Shown: positions 26,511 through 35,600, counted from the first letter of the stretch. The stretch: 64,000 bases of DNA from Propioniciclava sp. MC1595 (GCF_017569205.1 NZ_CP071870.1:558001-622000), one strand, 5' to 3'. Program-made: numbers and translations. The notes: generated from the letters alone by a model not told the origin.

Positions 26511-28421
26511 GTGTCTGACCCCGCACCCACCCCCGTCCCGTCGGCCGACCCGGTGCCCCGGCGCGTGATCGTGCCGGACGCCGTCCGCCCCAGCGTGCCC
26601 CCCACGATCGCCGGCCTCGTCGAAGAGGTCGGACGCCTCGCGACGACGGCCGGCCGCACCGACCTCGTCGAACGCCTCCTCGCGACCCGTCGCCGTCTGG
26701 CCGACCCAGAGGTCCGCGTCGTGGTGGTGGGCGAGTTCAAGCAGGGCAAGAGCAAGCTGATCAACGCGCTCGTGAACGCGCCCGCGTGCCCGATCGACGA
26801 CGACGTGGCCACCAGCGTGCCCACCTCGGTCGGCTACGGGGACGAGCCCTCGGCGTTCGTGTTCCGGAAGACCGACCCGGCCGGGCCCGGGGACGAGGGC
26901 GTCGTGCGGGAGGAGATCCCGCTGGAGAACCTCGCCGACTACGTCTCCGAGGCGGGCAACCCGGGCAACGAGAAGCGGCTGGTCGGCGCCGAGGTGCTCG
27001 TGCCGCGCGAGATCCTGCGGGGCGGGCTGCGGCTGGTCGACTCCCCGGGCGTGGGCAGCCTCGACTCGGCAAGCGCGCTGTCGACGTTGTCGGCCCTGTC
27101 GTCGGCCCACGCCGTGCTGCTGGTCTCCGACGCCTCGCAGGAGTACACCGAGCCCGAGGTCCAGCTGCTGAAGCGGGCCATGCGCATCTCGCCGAACGTG
27201 GCGGCGGTGCTGGCCAAGACCGACCTGTACCCCGAGTGGCGCAGCATCGAGGCCATCGACCGCGGCCACCTGGAGGGGATCGGGGAACTGCCCCTGTTCC
27301 CCGTGTCCAGCGACCTCCGGCTGCTGGCCGCCGCCGAGCAGGACCGCGAGCTCAACACCGAGTCGGGCTTCCCCGCCCTCGTGGCCCACCTGCGCGCCGG
27401 CGTCCTGCAGCGGGCCGAGGCGATCGTGGCGCGCAGCGCCCTGCACGACGTCTCGTTCGTGGTCGAGCAGATGACCCTGTCGGCGCGCACCGAGCTGAGC
27501 GCGCTGCAGAACCCCGAGGGCACGCCGAGGCTGATCGCCGAGCTCGAGGACGCCAAGGCGAAGGCCGACGACTTCCGCAGCCGCTCCTCGCGGTGGCAGG
27601 TGGCGCTGGCCGACGGCATCGCCGACCTCATCGCCGACATGGAGCACGACCTGCGTGACCGGCTGCGGCGGGTCCAGCGCGAGGCGGAGCAGGCCATCGA
27701 CGAGGGCGACCCCGGCCCGATCTGGGACCAGCTCGCCGAGTGGGTCGACCAGCGCGTCGCCAGCGGGGTGTCGGAGACGTTCGTGTGGACCGACGAGCGC
27801 TCCAAGTGGCTCACCGAGGAGATCGCCGACATCTTCGCCCGCGAGCAGTTCGAGCTGCCCACCATCGCCGTCGGCAGCACCGAGGGGCTGCTCGACCCCG
27901 TCGACCGCCTCCCCGACTTCGACCCCGGCCACCTGAGCGCCGGCGAGAAGATCTACATCGGCGTGCGCGGCTCGTACGGCGGCGTCCTCATGGTCGGCCT
28001 GGCGACCGGCCTGATCGGCATGACGCTGATCAACCCGCTCTCGCTGCTGGCCGGCGTTCTGGTCGGCCGGCGCGCCTACCGCGAGGACATGACCAACCGC
28101 CTGACCCGGCGCCGCTTCGAGGCCAAGAACATCGTGCGTCGCTACATCGACGAGGTGACGTTCCAGGTGGCCAAGCAGCTCAAGGACCGCCTGCGCATCG
28201 TGCAGCGCACCAACCGCGACCACTTCGGCGCCATCGCCGACCAGACCCACCGGTCGCTGTCGGACGCCGTGCTCGCGGCCAAGCAGTCCGCCGGCACGTT
28301 CGCCGCCGAGCGCGACGGCCGGGCCAGGGAGCTCACCGAGCAGCTGCGCACCCTCGAGCTCGTGGCCCGCAAGGTGCCGCAGCTGCCGCCAGCCCCCGTC
28401 CCGCAGGCGGTGGGCCGGTGA
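26511..28421 (+). CDS. iniA: Dynamin-like GTPase, IniA type
   Basis: A 636-residue bacterial dynamin-like protein. GTPase motifs: G1 GEFKQGKS (74-81), the G2 Thr in DVATSVPT (about 101), G3 DSPG (177-180) and G4 AKTD (235-238). A long helical stalk follows, then a hydrophobic hairpin at about 489-519 (GGVLMVGLATGLIGMTLINP, then LSLLAGVLVG) that likely enters the membrane. IniA of mycobacteria has this order and has been shown to remodel membranes. The GTG at 26511 follows GAAAGGGAA. Its stop overlaps the IniC-like start (GTGA), so the two GTPases are translationally coupled and probably work together. Confidence 0.87.
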   Translation: MSDPAPTPVPSADPVPRRVIVPDAVRPSVPPTIAGLVEEVGRLATTAGRTDLVERLLATRRRLADPEVRVVVVGEFKQGKSKLINALVNAPACPIDDDVATSVPTSVGYGDEPSAFVFRKTDPAGPGDEGVVREEIPLENLADYVSEAGNPGNEKRLVGAEVLVPREILRGGLRLVDSPGVGSLDSASALSTLSALSSAHAVLLVSDASQEYTEPEVQLLKRAMRISPNVAAVLAKTDLYPEWRSIEAIDRGHLEGIGELPLFPVSSDLRLLAAAEQDRELNTESGFPALVAHLRAGVLQRAEAIVARSALHDVSFVVEQMTLSARTELSALQNPEGTPRLIAELEDAKAKADDFRSRSSRWQVALADGIADLIADMEHDLRDRLRRVQREAEQAIDEGDPGPIWDQLAEWVDQRVASGVSETFVWTDERSKWLTEEIADIFAREQFELPTIAVGSTEGLLDPVDRLPDFDPGHLSAGEKIYIGVRGSYGGVLMVGLATGLIGMTLINPLSLLAGVLVGRRAYREDMTNRLTRRRFEAKNIVRRYIDEVTFQVAKQLKDRLRIVQRTNRDHFGAIADQTHRSLSDAVLAAKQSAGTFAAERDGRARELTEQLRTLELVARKVPQLPPAPVPQAVGR

Positions 28422-29944
28422 CCTCCACCGCGCTCCGCGAGGCCGCCGAGCTCGTCGAGGCCGCCCGCCCGCTGCTCCGTGACGATCCGGACGCCCTCGC
28501 CGCCCTCGACGACCTCGACCGCCGCCTGGCCGAGCCGCTGCGCCTCGCCGTCGCGGGGATCGTCAAGGCCGGCAAGTCGACCCTGCTCAACGCCCTGCTG
28601 GGGGAGCGGATCGCCCCCACCGACGCCGGCGAGTGCACGCGCATCGTCACGTGGTACCGGTGGGCGGACACGCCGTCGATCACCGCGCACCTGGCCTCCG
28701 GGCCGGCCCGGAAGCTGCCCGTTCGCCGTGCCAACGGGCAGCTCGTCATCGGGCTGGGCGACCTCCCCGCCGCCGACGTCGACCGCATCGAGGTGGGCTG
28801 GCCCTCGGCCGTGCTGCGCTCGGTCACGCTCATCGACACCCCGGGCATCGAGTCGCTGTCCCACGACGTCTCCGCGCGGTCGGCGGCGTTCCTCGTCCCC
28901 GACGACGCGCCCTCGTCGGCCGACGCCATCGTCTACCTGATGCGCCACCTGCACCCCTCCGACCTCGGCTTCCTCGAGGCGTTCCGCGACACGGCCGCCG
29001 GGGCGGCCCGCACGGTCAACGCCATCGGCGTCCTGTCCCGGGCCGACGAGGTAGGCTCGGGTCGCATCGACTCGCTGTTGTCGGCGTCCCGGGTCGCCGC
29101 CCGCTACGAGCGCGAGGGCGGCCTGGACTCGCTCGTGCTCGGCGTCCTGCCCGTCGCCGGGCTGCTCGCCGAGGGTGCGCGCACCCTGCGCCAGTCCGAG
29201 TACGACGCCTTCCGCACCCTCGCCGCGCTCGGACGCCACGAGCGCGAGCGGCTGCTCGTCTCCTCCGACCGGTTCACGCGCCCCGACGCGCCCGTCGACC
29301 TCGACCAGGCCACCCGCCGTCGGCTGCTGGCCCGCTTCGGGATCTACGGCATCCGGCTGGCCACCTCGCTGGTGCGCGTCGGGGTGACCGACTCCTCCGA
29401 GCTCGCCGCCGGGCTGGTCGAGCAGAGCGGCCTGGTCGAGCTCGAGGGCTTCGTCGAACGCCAGTTCCGGGGCCGGGCCGACACCCTCAAGGTGCGTGCC
29501 GTCACCGACACGGTCGAGCGCCTGCTGGCCCGCGTCGACCCCGACCGGGCCACCGACGCCCTGGCCCGCCTCGAGAAGCTGCAGGCGTCGGCGCACGGGC
29601 TGCAGGAGCTCGGGCTGCTCTCGCGGGTGCGGCTGGGCACGCCCCCGCTGACCGGTCCGGACGCCGCGGCCGCGGCCCGCCTCGTGGGTGGAACCGGGAC
29701 CGGGGTGACCGAACGGCTGGGACTCCCCGCCGACGCGGCACCGGCCGACGTGGCTGCGGCGGCCGGTGCCGAACTGGAGCGGTGGCGCGCGAAGGCGGCG
29801 TCGCCGCTGGCCGACCGCCCCGTCCGGGACGCGTGCGGCGTGGTGGTGCGGAGCCTGGAGGCGCTGGCCTCAGAGGTCGCCGCCCCCACCGCCGATGAGC
29901 CCGCGGCGGATGTCGTGGCGGCGGGCGGTCCAGGTCAGGGCTGA
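28418..29944 (+). CDS. iniC: Dynamin-like GTPase, IniC type
   Basis: A 508-residue partner GTPase. Motifs are G1 GIVKAGKS (47-54), G2 CTRIVT (Thr74), G3 DTPG (140-143) and G4-like SRAD (207-210, Arg-Ala in place of the usual Lys-x). It lacks the hydrophobic membrane hairpin seen in the IniA-like protein, which suggests a peripheral or regulatory subunit of a heteromeric complex. The C-terminal 60 residues are Ala/Pro-rich. It overlaps the IniA-like gene by four bases and its 3' end overlaps the convergent membrane-protein gene by 75 bases, an unusually large overlap for real genes on both strands. Confidence 0.83.
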   Translation: MTSTALREAAELVEAARPLLRDDPDALAALDDLDRRLAEPLRLAVAGIVKAGKSTLLNALLGERIAPTDAGECTRIVTWYRWADTPSITAHLASGPARKLPVRRANGQLVIGLGDLPAADVDRIEVGWPSAVLRSVTLIDTPGIESLSHDVSARSAAFLVPDDAPSSADAIVYLMRHLHPSDLGFLEAFRDTAAGAARTVNAIGVLSRADEVGSGRIDSLLSASRVAARYEREGGLDSLVLGVLPVAGLLAEGARTLRQSEYDAFRTLAALGRHERERLLVSSDRFTRPDAPVDLDQATRRRLLARFGIYGIRLATSLVRVGVTDSSELAAGLVEQSGLVELEGFVERQFRGRADTLKVRAVTDTVERLLARVDPDRATDALARLEKLQASAHGLQELGLLSRVRLGTPPLTGPDAAAAARLVGGTGTGVTERLGLPADAAPADVAAAAGAELERWRAKAASPLADRPVRDACGVVVRSLEALASEVAAPTADEPAADVVAAGGPGQG

Positions 29945-30472
29945 GCGGAAGCTGCCGGCCAGGAGGGCCAGCAGCACCAGCCCGCACTGCAACAGCATGA
30001 GCCGGCGGACCTGCTCGCCCTGCTCGCCGTCGCCCACGACCTCGAGGGCCAGGGCGTACAGGCCGGCCTGGGCGATGAGGGTGGCGAGCTGCCACCACCG
30101 CGTGCCGGGCTTGCGGCTCATGAAGGCGACCAGTTGGGTGATCTGGGCCAGGAGGAGGGCCACCATGGTGCCGAACACCGCCCAGAAGACGATGTCGCCG
30201 GCGCTGGTGTAGATCTCGTCGGTCCGCGAGCCGTCCACGGTCCGGATCGCCTCGGTGATGACGGGCAGGTGGTCCTCCCGCACGATGAACAGGTAGACGA
30301 CCCCGATGCCGCCCGCGACGAAGCTGAGCACCCACAGCAGCTGGCTCAGCCGCACCGTGAACGGGGGCGGCTCCTTGACCAGGACGGGGGGCTCGTTGTC
30401 GCTGCGCAGGGTCGGACGGGCCGGTTGCCCGGCCCGCCCCCCACGCGTCGGGTCGTCGGTCTGGTCAGCCGT
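29870..30472 (-). CDS. Tetraspan membrane protein of the Ini cluster
   Basis: A 200-residue protein with a polar, Pro/Arg-rich N-terminal tail of about 40 residues, then four hydrophobic segments (about residues 43-64, 94-117, 128-145, 155-176). The C-terminus, HDIRRGLIGGGGGDL, ends inside the 3' end of the IniC-like gene. I do not recognise a family. I took the ATG at 30472; a TTG at 30490 is an alternative. It stands eight or more bases downstream of IniB-like gene 2 in the same direction, so it is probably the last gene of the leftward operon (Hsp70-like, LuxR, IniB 2, this gene) and may be a membrane partner of the GTPases. Confidence 0.65.
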   Translation of the reverse strand, partial: TADQTDDPTRGGRAGQPARPTLRSDNEPPVLVKEPPPFTVRLSQLLWVLSFVAGGIGVVYLFIVREDHLPVITEAIRTVDGSRTDEIYTSAGDIVFWAVFGTMVALLLAQITQLVAFMSRKPGTRWWQLATLIAQAGLYALALEVVGDGEQGEQVRRLMLLQCGLVLLALLAGSFRSALTWTARRHDIRRGLIGGGGGDL

Positions 30473-30498
30473 CATCGGTCGCGTGGCCAAGGCCCGCC

Positions 30499-31251
30499 TC
30501 AGGAGTTCTCGTAGTCGGTCTCGGGCAGCGGCTCGGCCTCGGCCTGGGGCTCGACCTCGACGTAGCTGTCGACCTCCACCTCGACGTAGCTGTCGACCTC
30601 GACCGCGGTGCTCTCGTTGAACGAGTCGTCCACGTCGGTCTCGATGGTGGTGGTGGTCGACTCGTCGTTGAAGGAGTCCTCGACCTCGGTCTCCACCTCG
30701 GCGACCACGTCGGTGGACGCGTCGTTGAACGAGTCGGTCACCGTCACGTCGGTGTCCTCGTTGCCCACGGCCACGTCGCCGACGGTGATGTCGGTGGTGG
30801 AGTTGTCGAGCAGGGCGTTGTCGCCGGCGGCCACGGAGTTGTCGCCGACGCCGATCACGGCCTCCTGGTCGAAGACCTGGGTGACGTCTCCCTCGGCCCA
30901 GATGTTCTGGTTGACCGACTGGTCGACGATCGTGGAGCGGTTGTCGATGTGGTAGTTGTTCGCGACGTTCTGGATGTGCTTGACGACCTCCGGGTCCTTC
31001 GGCACGGGCTTGGGGACGGGGACCGGCTTGGGCACGAAGATCGGTACCGGCTTCTCCACGACCTCGGGGCGGTCGACGACGACGGGCAGCACCTGCCGGA
31101 CGTCGGCGGCGCAGATGTCGGACAGCCCGGCGCGCTCGAGCGCCCGGTCGGGGTCGGCCTCGAACTCCGCGGCGGCGCGCGGATCCCGCAGCAGGCTCAG
31201 GATGAACTCGATCAGGGCATCGGCGATGGTCGCCAGGGGGGTGGTCGTCAT
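30499..31251 (-). CDS. IniB-like protein 2 with IniB N-terminal domain
   Basis: A 250-residue acidic protein. Residues 8-56 match the helical IniB N-terminal domain (LIEFILSLLRDPRAAAEFEA, then DPDRALERAGL). Then comes a rigid-looking Lys/Pro/Val linker (59-88), a stretch of about 120 residues of Asn/Asp/Val-rich repeats (NNYHIDNRS, VGDNSVAAGDN, VTDSFNDAST, VEDSFNDES), and an acidic tail with two copies of VEVDSYVE. It shares the DSFND repeat and the GDNSVAAG...GDVAVGN segment with IniB-like protein 1. No signal peptide. AGGAGA precedes the ATG. It is the N-terminal domain here that ties the cluster most clearly to mycobacterial iniBAC. Confidence 0.82.
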   Translation of the reverse strand: MTTTPLATIADALIEFILSLLRDPRAAAEFEADPDRALERAGLSDICAADVRQVLPVVVDRPEVVEKPVPIFVPKPVPVPKPVPKDPEVVKHIQNVANNYHIDNRSTIVDQSVNQNIWAEGDVTQVFDQEAVIGVGDNSVAAGDNALLDNSTTDITVGDVAVGNEDTDVTVTDSFNDASTDVVAEVETEVEDSFNDESTTTTIETDVDDSFNESTAVEVDSYVEVEVDSYVEVEPQAEAEPLPETDYENS

Positions 31252-31350
31252 GTCAGGTCTCCTGGGTCGGGGTGGTGGACGCCTGCCGCCACGCTAGGCA
31301 GCAGGGGGCTGGAGGGCATCGGGGATCGGCCCGATGGCGTGGGGGGTGCA

Positions 31351-33693
31351 CTAGGGAGAAGCATCGCGATCCTCCTCGACGAGGACCCGCAGCTTGGCCA
31401 TCAGGTCCGACCGGGAGGTGGCGCCCAGCCGGCGCCGGATGTGGGCGACGTGGTGCTCGACGGTCTTGGGCGAGATGAAGATCGACGCGCCGATCTCGTT
31501 GTAGGTCTTGCCCTGCAGCACGAGGACGGCGACGTCCCACTCGCGCTGGCTGAGGACGCCGGTCGCCTCGGGCGCCCCCGTCCGGGTGGACTCCTCGGCC
31601 CGGGGGGCCGACTCGCGGTGCAGCTCGCGGGCCACCGCGAGCAGGCGGGCCACGACGCGACGGTCCTCGGTCCGACGGGACCCGTGGCCGGCCAGGCGGG
31701 CCCCGTCCCAGGCCAGGCCGGCGGCGGCCAGGCTGCGGGCGGCCTCCTCGACGGCGTCGGCGTCCACCTTGCCGCCCAGCACGGACATCCAGACCCCACC
31801 GGCGTGCGCCATGACCCGGGCCAGCGGGTGGGCGGGTGCCGCGGCGACGAGGGCCCGGGCGTGCGGGGCGAGCCGCTCGGGCTCGTTGAGCAGGATGCCC
31901 TGCTGGACGCCGGCCCACCAGACGTGGGTGGCCCAGGCCGGGGGCGACCCCAGCTCCCGGAGGATCTCCTCCAGCCGCGCGGCCTGCGGGGCCAGGGTGG
32001 TCGCGTCGCCGACACGGGCCGCCGCCGTCAGCAGGGTGGTCAGGGGGAGTGCGGTGTAGAGGTCGACGTCGAGGTGGCGGACGCGCTCGAGGGAGTCCCG
32101 CCAGGCCGTCTCCAGGGCGGCGACCGTGTCGTGGCGCCGGACCAGCCCGACGCGCACCGCCTCGAGCAGGAGCGTGTCGCGGGGGGACACGGTGCCGGGG
32201 AGGCGTTCGGCCGCGGCGAGCGAGGCGCGGGCGTCCGCGGGGCGCTCGTTCTGCAGGGCGAGCCAGGCCTGCCACAGCACCAGCCGGCGGCGCGACCAGG
32301 CGCCCGCGGGGGTGCGTGCGACGGCCGCGTCCACGACCTGCTGGGCCGTCGTGATGTGTCCCGTGCCCAGGGCGACCGACGCCGTCACCACCGCCGGCAG
32401 CTCGGGCAGCGGCCGGTCGGGGTCGGCGGAGCCGTGGAGGTCGGCGGCCCGGACCAGGTCGGTCAGGGCGCCGGCCGGCGGGTCGGCCTCCAGGGAGGCG
32501 CGCAGCCCGCGATCGAGCAGCTCCAGGGCGATCTGCACCGTGCTCGGGGCACCGTCGGGGGCGGGCTGCGGCGCTGAGGGCACGCGGTCGGCATGGCCGG
32601 CGCCGACGTGCGCCAGGAGGGCCACCGTCGCGTCCGCGGCGTCGAGGGGGCGGGCGGCGCGGAACACGTCGCTCGCGGTGGACATCATGCTACGCGCCGC
32701 CCACACGGAGGCGACCAGCCCGGTCACCGTGCCGGGGGACGTCGGCTCGGTGTCCGGCGGCAGCGACTCCACCACGGACGCCGCGGCGTCCAGGTCGCCG
32801 GCGGCCCAGGCGTCGAGGGCCTGTCGGACGCGGAGGTCGGCGCCGTCGAGCCGGGACTCCAGCTCGTGGCGGCGGTGGGCGGGCAGGGACGCCCGGGCGG
32901 CCGCGCGGACCACGGGGACCGCCTCCCCGTTGCGGAGCAGCAGGCCCTCGGCGTGGCCGTGCTCGAGGATGTCCCCGGCCGTGGTGGCCGTCAGGAGCGG
33001 GAGCCGGGCCTCGGGGTGGTCGACGCAGAGCTGCTCGACGGCTCGCCGCAGCGGCTCGGGCACGGTGTCGAGGCGGTGGGTGACCTGCGCCTCCACCGCG
33101 CGGCGGAGCGCCGTGTGGCCCGGGTCGTGGGCGCAGTCGCGCTCATCGTGGGCGGCGAGCGCGTGGGTCACCAGCCACGTGACGCCGCCGGTCGCGTCGA
33201 GGATGTGGGTCAGGCACCCCTCGGCCAGCGTCGCGCCCGCGTCGTCGAGGTGGGCCAGCACGTCGGAGCGCGCCACCTGGCCGAGCACGACCGGCGGCGC
33301 CTCACGGTCGAGGCAGCGCGCGATGTCCAGCGCGAGGTCGGGTCGGGGCCAGGGGCGCATGGCGACCAGGAGCGCGGCCTCGGGGTCGGACGCCCGGGCC
33401 AGGACCGCGGCGAGGCGGTCGGCCTCGAGGAGGTGCAGGTCATCGACCAGGAGAACCTCGGCCGCCGGCACCCGCGCGGGGTCGGTGCCGCCGTCGAGGA
33501 AGCGCACGCGACGGCCGGCGTCCTGCAACAGGTGGGAGCAGCGGGTGAGCAGCGTCGTCTTCCCCGACCCGGCCGGGCCCACCGCGAAGCAGCGGGGCCG
33601 CTTGAGGGTGGACACGGAGGCCAGCGCCACGCGGGCCTGCCGGTTGAGCACGACGCCGGGCTCGAGGGTGGGGTGGAGGACGGGAGCGGCCAC
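31351..33693 (-). CDS. Large ATPase-LuxR transcriptional regulator
   Basis: A 780-residue regulator of the LAL/MalT architecture. The N-terminal P-loop is GPAGSGKTT (39-47), Walker B is VLLVDDLHLL (about 80-89), the centre is a long Ala/Leu-rich helical repeat region (TPR-like), and the C-terminal 60 residues are a LuxR helix-turn-helix (LSQREWDVAVLVLQGKTYNE, IGASIFISPKTVEHHVAHIR). The GTG start lies three bases after the Hsp70-like stop and the gene is followed by IniB-like gene 2, so it is likely the cluster activator. In this family, ligand and ATP binding cause oligomerisation and activation; the signal here is unknown. Confidence 0.85.
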   Translation of the reverse strand: MAAPVLHPTLEPGVVLNRQARVALASVSTLKRPRCFAVGPAGSGKTTLLTRCSHLLQDAGRRVRFLDGGTDPARVPAAEVLLVDDLHLLEADRLAAVLARASDPEAALLVAMRPWPRPDLALDIARCLDREAPPVVLGQVARSDVLAHLDDAGATLAEGCLTHILDATGGVTWLVTHALAAHDERDCAHDPGHTALRRAVEAQVTHRLDTVPEPLRRAVEQLCVDHPEARLPLLTATTAGDILEHGHAEGLLLRNGEAVPVVRAAARASLPAHRRHELESRLDGADLRVRQALDAWAAGDLDAAASVVESLPPDTEPTSPGTVTGLVASVWAARSMMSTASDVFRAARPLDAADATVALLAHVGAGHADRVPSAPQPAPDGAPSTVQIALELLDRGLRASLEADPPAGALTDLVRAADLHGSADPDRPLPELPAVVTASVALGTGHITTAQQVVDAAVARTPAGAWSRRRLVLWQAWLALQNERPADARASLAAAERLPGTVSPRDTLLLEAVRVGLVRRHDTVAALETAWRDSLERVRHLDVDLYTALPLTTLLTAAARVGDATTLAPQAARLEEILRELGSPPAWATHVWWAGVQQGILLNEPERLAPHARALVAAAPAHPLARVMAHAGGVWMSVLGGKVDADAVEEAARSLAAAGLAWDGARLAGHGSRRTEDRRVVARLLAVARELHRESAPRAEESTRTGAPEATGVLSQREWDVAVLVLQGKTYNEIGASIFISPKTVEHHVAHIRRRLGATSRSDLMAKLRVLVEEDRDASP

Positions 33694-33696
33694 GGG

Positions 33697-35523
33697 TCAG
33701 GCCACCTGCCCCGGGGTGGGCGTCGGGTCCTGGCTCGGGCCCGGCGAGGCCGTGCCGCCCGTCCCGGGGTCGGGCGTCCCCGTGGGGACGGTCGTCGGCG
33801 TCGGGTCAGGCTCCTGCGTCGGCGGGTCCTCCACCGGGATCTGCGGGGGCGAGGTCGGTGCCGGCGGGGGCGGGTCGACCGACGGCGGCGTGCTGGGTGG
33901 CGCCGACTGGCTCGGCGGCGCGGGCAGGCTCGGCGGGGTCGACGGGACGGGGGCCGGGTTCGACGGGGGAGCGCTGGGTGCCGCCGGCGGCTGCACGGGG
34001 ACGGGGTGGCTGCTCGGCGCCGACGTGGGGGCCGCGGTCGGGGTAGGGGTCTCGCTCCCGCTCGGCTCGGGGGACGCGGTGGCCTCGGCGTCCTCGCTCG
34101 CGCGCTCTTCGGCGGTGTCGGCGCGGCGGAGGGAGGCCGGCTCCGAGGCGTCCTCGGTCGCCGTCGGCAGGATCGCAGCGGGGGCGCCGGTCGGCGGGAC
34201 CGGGAGCCCGTCGAGGCCCGACCACACGCTGCCGAAGGCGGCCACGGGCTGGCGGTAGGGCCCGGCCTTCGGGGTGATGCCGGCGGTCGTCCGTGGGGCC
34301 AGCCCGTTGGCGACGAGCACCAGCCCGATCAGCACGGCCGCGCTGGCCGAGGCGATGGCTGCCCAACGCGCCCACCCCGGCAGGCGGCGGCCGGTCGCCG
34401 CGGCCTCCGCCACGAACCCGGACGCCTCGACGACCGGGCCGGCCGCGGCCGAAGCCCCCAGCGACGCCAGTGCGTGCAGGGCCGCCCCGCGGGCGATGGC
34501 GGAGGTCGGGTGGGCGCCGGGGGCGACGTGGCGGTCGTGCGACTCGGACAGGCGCTGCATCGCGCGGGGCAGGCGCGAGGAGCCGCCGACCATGACGACC
34601 CGCTCGACGGGGAGGCCGGAGGCGTCGATCGCGGCGTCGAGGGCAGCCACCGTCCGGTCGAGCGCCGGCTCGACCATGTGCTCGAACTCGGCGCGGGTCA
34701 GCCGGACCGACGCGTCCGCCCCCGGCAGGCGCAGCGGGATCGTCGCCTGCGCGTCGAGCGACAGCTCCTCCTTGGCGCCCACGCAGCCGCGGCGGAGGTC
34801 GCCCCACGCCGCGGGCGCCTCGGGGGTCTCGGGGGCGGCGCCGGGGGAGGCGGTCAGGACGTGCCGCAGCACGGCGTCGTCGAAGTCGACGCCACCGACC
34901 TCGACCTCGACCAGGGAGCCCGGGACCAGCGCGAAGCCGGTCGGCTCGGAGCGGCGCACCACGGAGCAGCGGGTGGCGCTGCCGCCGAGGTCGTAGACGG
35001 CCACGGCCTGCCCGGCGCGCACCGGGGACTCCGCGTCGTGCTCGGTGGCGGCGGCCACGGGTTCGGGCAGCAGGGTCGCGTCGGGGAGGCCGGCCGAGTC
35101 CAGCGCCGAGCGGACCCTGCCGACCCGGTGGGGACCCCAGGCCGCCGGGTGGGTGACCACCAGCGCGTCGGGGGCCGCGCCGCGCTGCTCGCGGACCGAG
35201 GCGGCCGCGGCGGCGGCGAGGTGGGCGAGGACCCGCTCGGGGGGCAGCGCGCGCCCGCCGACGAGGTGGGGGATGCCGGCACCCACGGCGTCCAGTCGGA
35301 GCCGGACGAGCCGCTCGGGGCGGTCGGCGCCCGCCCGTGCCGCGTCCTCACCGGTCAGCAGGTCGCCCGCGTCGTCGACGTAGACGAGCGAGGGCATGGC
35401 CTCGGCGGTCCCGCCCAAGGGGACGGTGGAGAGGGTGGCGCGGTCGCCCTCCCCGGGGCGGGCGATGGCGGCGGACACGCTGGTGGACCCGACGTCGATG
35501 CCGAGTGCGTAGCGTCCAGTCAT
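33697..35523 (-). CDS. Membrane-anchored Hsp70-like ATPase with Pro-rich extracellular tail
   Basis: A 608-residue protein. Residues 1-352 are an Hsp70/actin-fold ATPase domain: phosphate-1 GIDVGSTSVSAAI (8-20), LLPEPVAAA (151-159), phosphate-2 VYDLGGSATRC (176-186) and adenosine motif VGGSSRLPR (312-320). The usual peptide-binding domain is absent. Instead a membrane helix (about 386-408) leads to about 200 residues of Pro/Ser/Thr-rich sequence with no Cys, predicted outside the cell. This is not a chaperone of normal design; it may couple a cell-wall signal to an ATPase switch. The ATG at 35523 has AGGAG upstream. It heads the leftward operon with the LuxR and IniB-like 2 genes. Confidence 0.82.
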   Translation of the reverse strand: MTGRYALGIDVGSTSVSAAIARPGEGDRATLSTVPLGGTAEAMPSLVYVDDAGDLLTGEDAARAGADRPERLVRLRLDAVGAGIPHLVGGRALPPERVLAHLAAAAAASVREQRGAAPDALVVTHPAAWGPHRVGRVRSALDSAGLPDATLLPEPVAAATEHDAESPVRAGQAVAVYDLGGSATRCSVVRRSEPTGFALVPGSLVEVEVGGVDFDDAVLRHVLTASPGAAPETPEAPAAWGDLRRGCVGAKEELSLDAQATIPLRLPGADASVRLTRAEFEHMVEPALDRTVAALDAAIDASGLPVERVVMVGGSSRLPRAMQRLSESHDRHVAPGAHPTSAIARGAALHALASLGASAAAGPVVEASGFVAEAAATGRRLPGWARWAAIASASAAVLIGLVLVANGLAPRTTAGITPKAGPYRQPVAAFGSVWSGLDGLPVPPTGAPAAILPTATEDASEPASLRRADTAEERASEDAEATASPEPSGSETPTPTAAPTSAPSSHPVPVQPPAAPSAPPSNPAPVPSTPPSLPAPPSQSAPPSTPPSVDPPPPAPTSPPQIPVEDPPTQEPDPTPTTVPTGTPDPGTGGTASPGPSQDPTPTPGQVA

Positions 35524-35600
35524 GGGGCGACTCCTGGGTGGTGCAGAGCCGTTCCGGTGGGCCTCGACTGGCTGGCCCGCCGGGGCGGGGGTGTCGGGGG

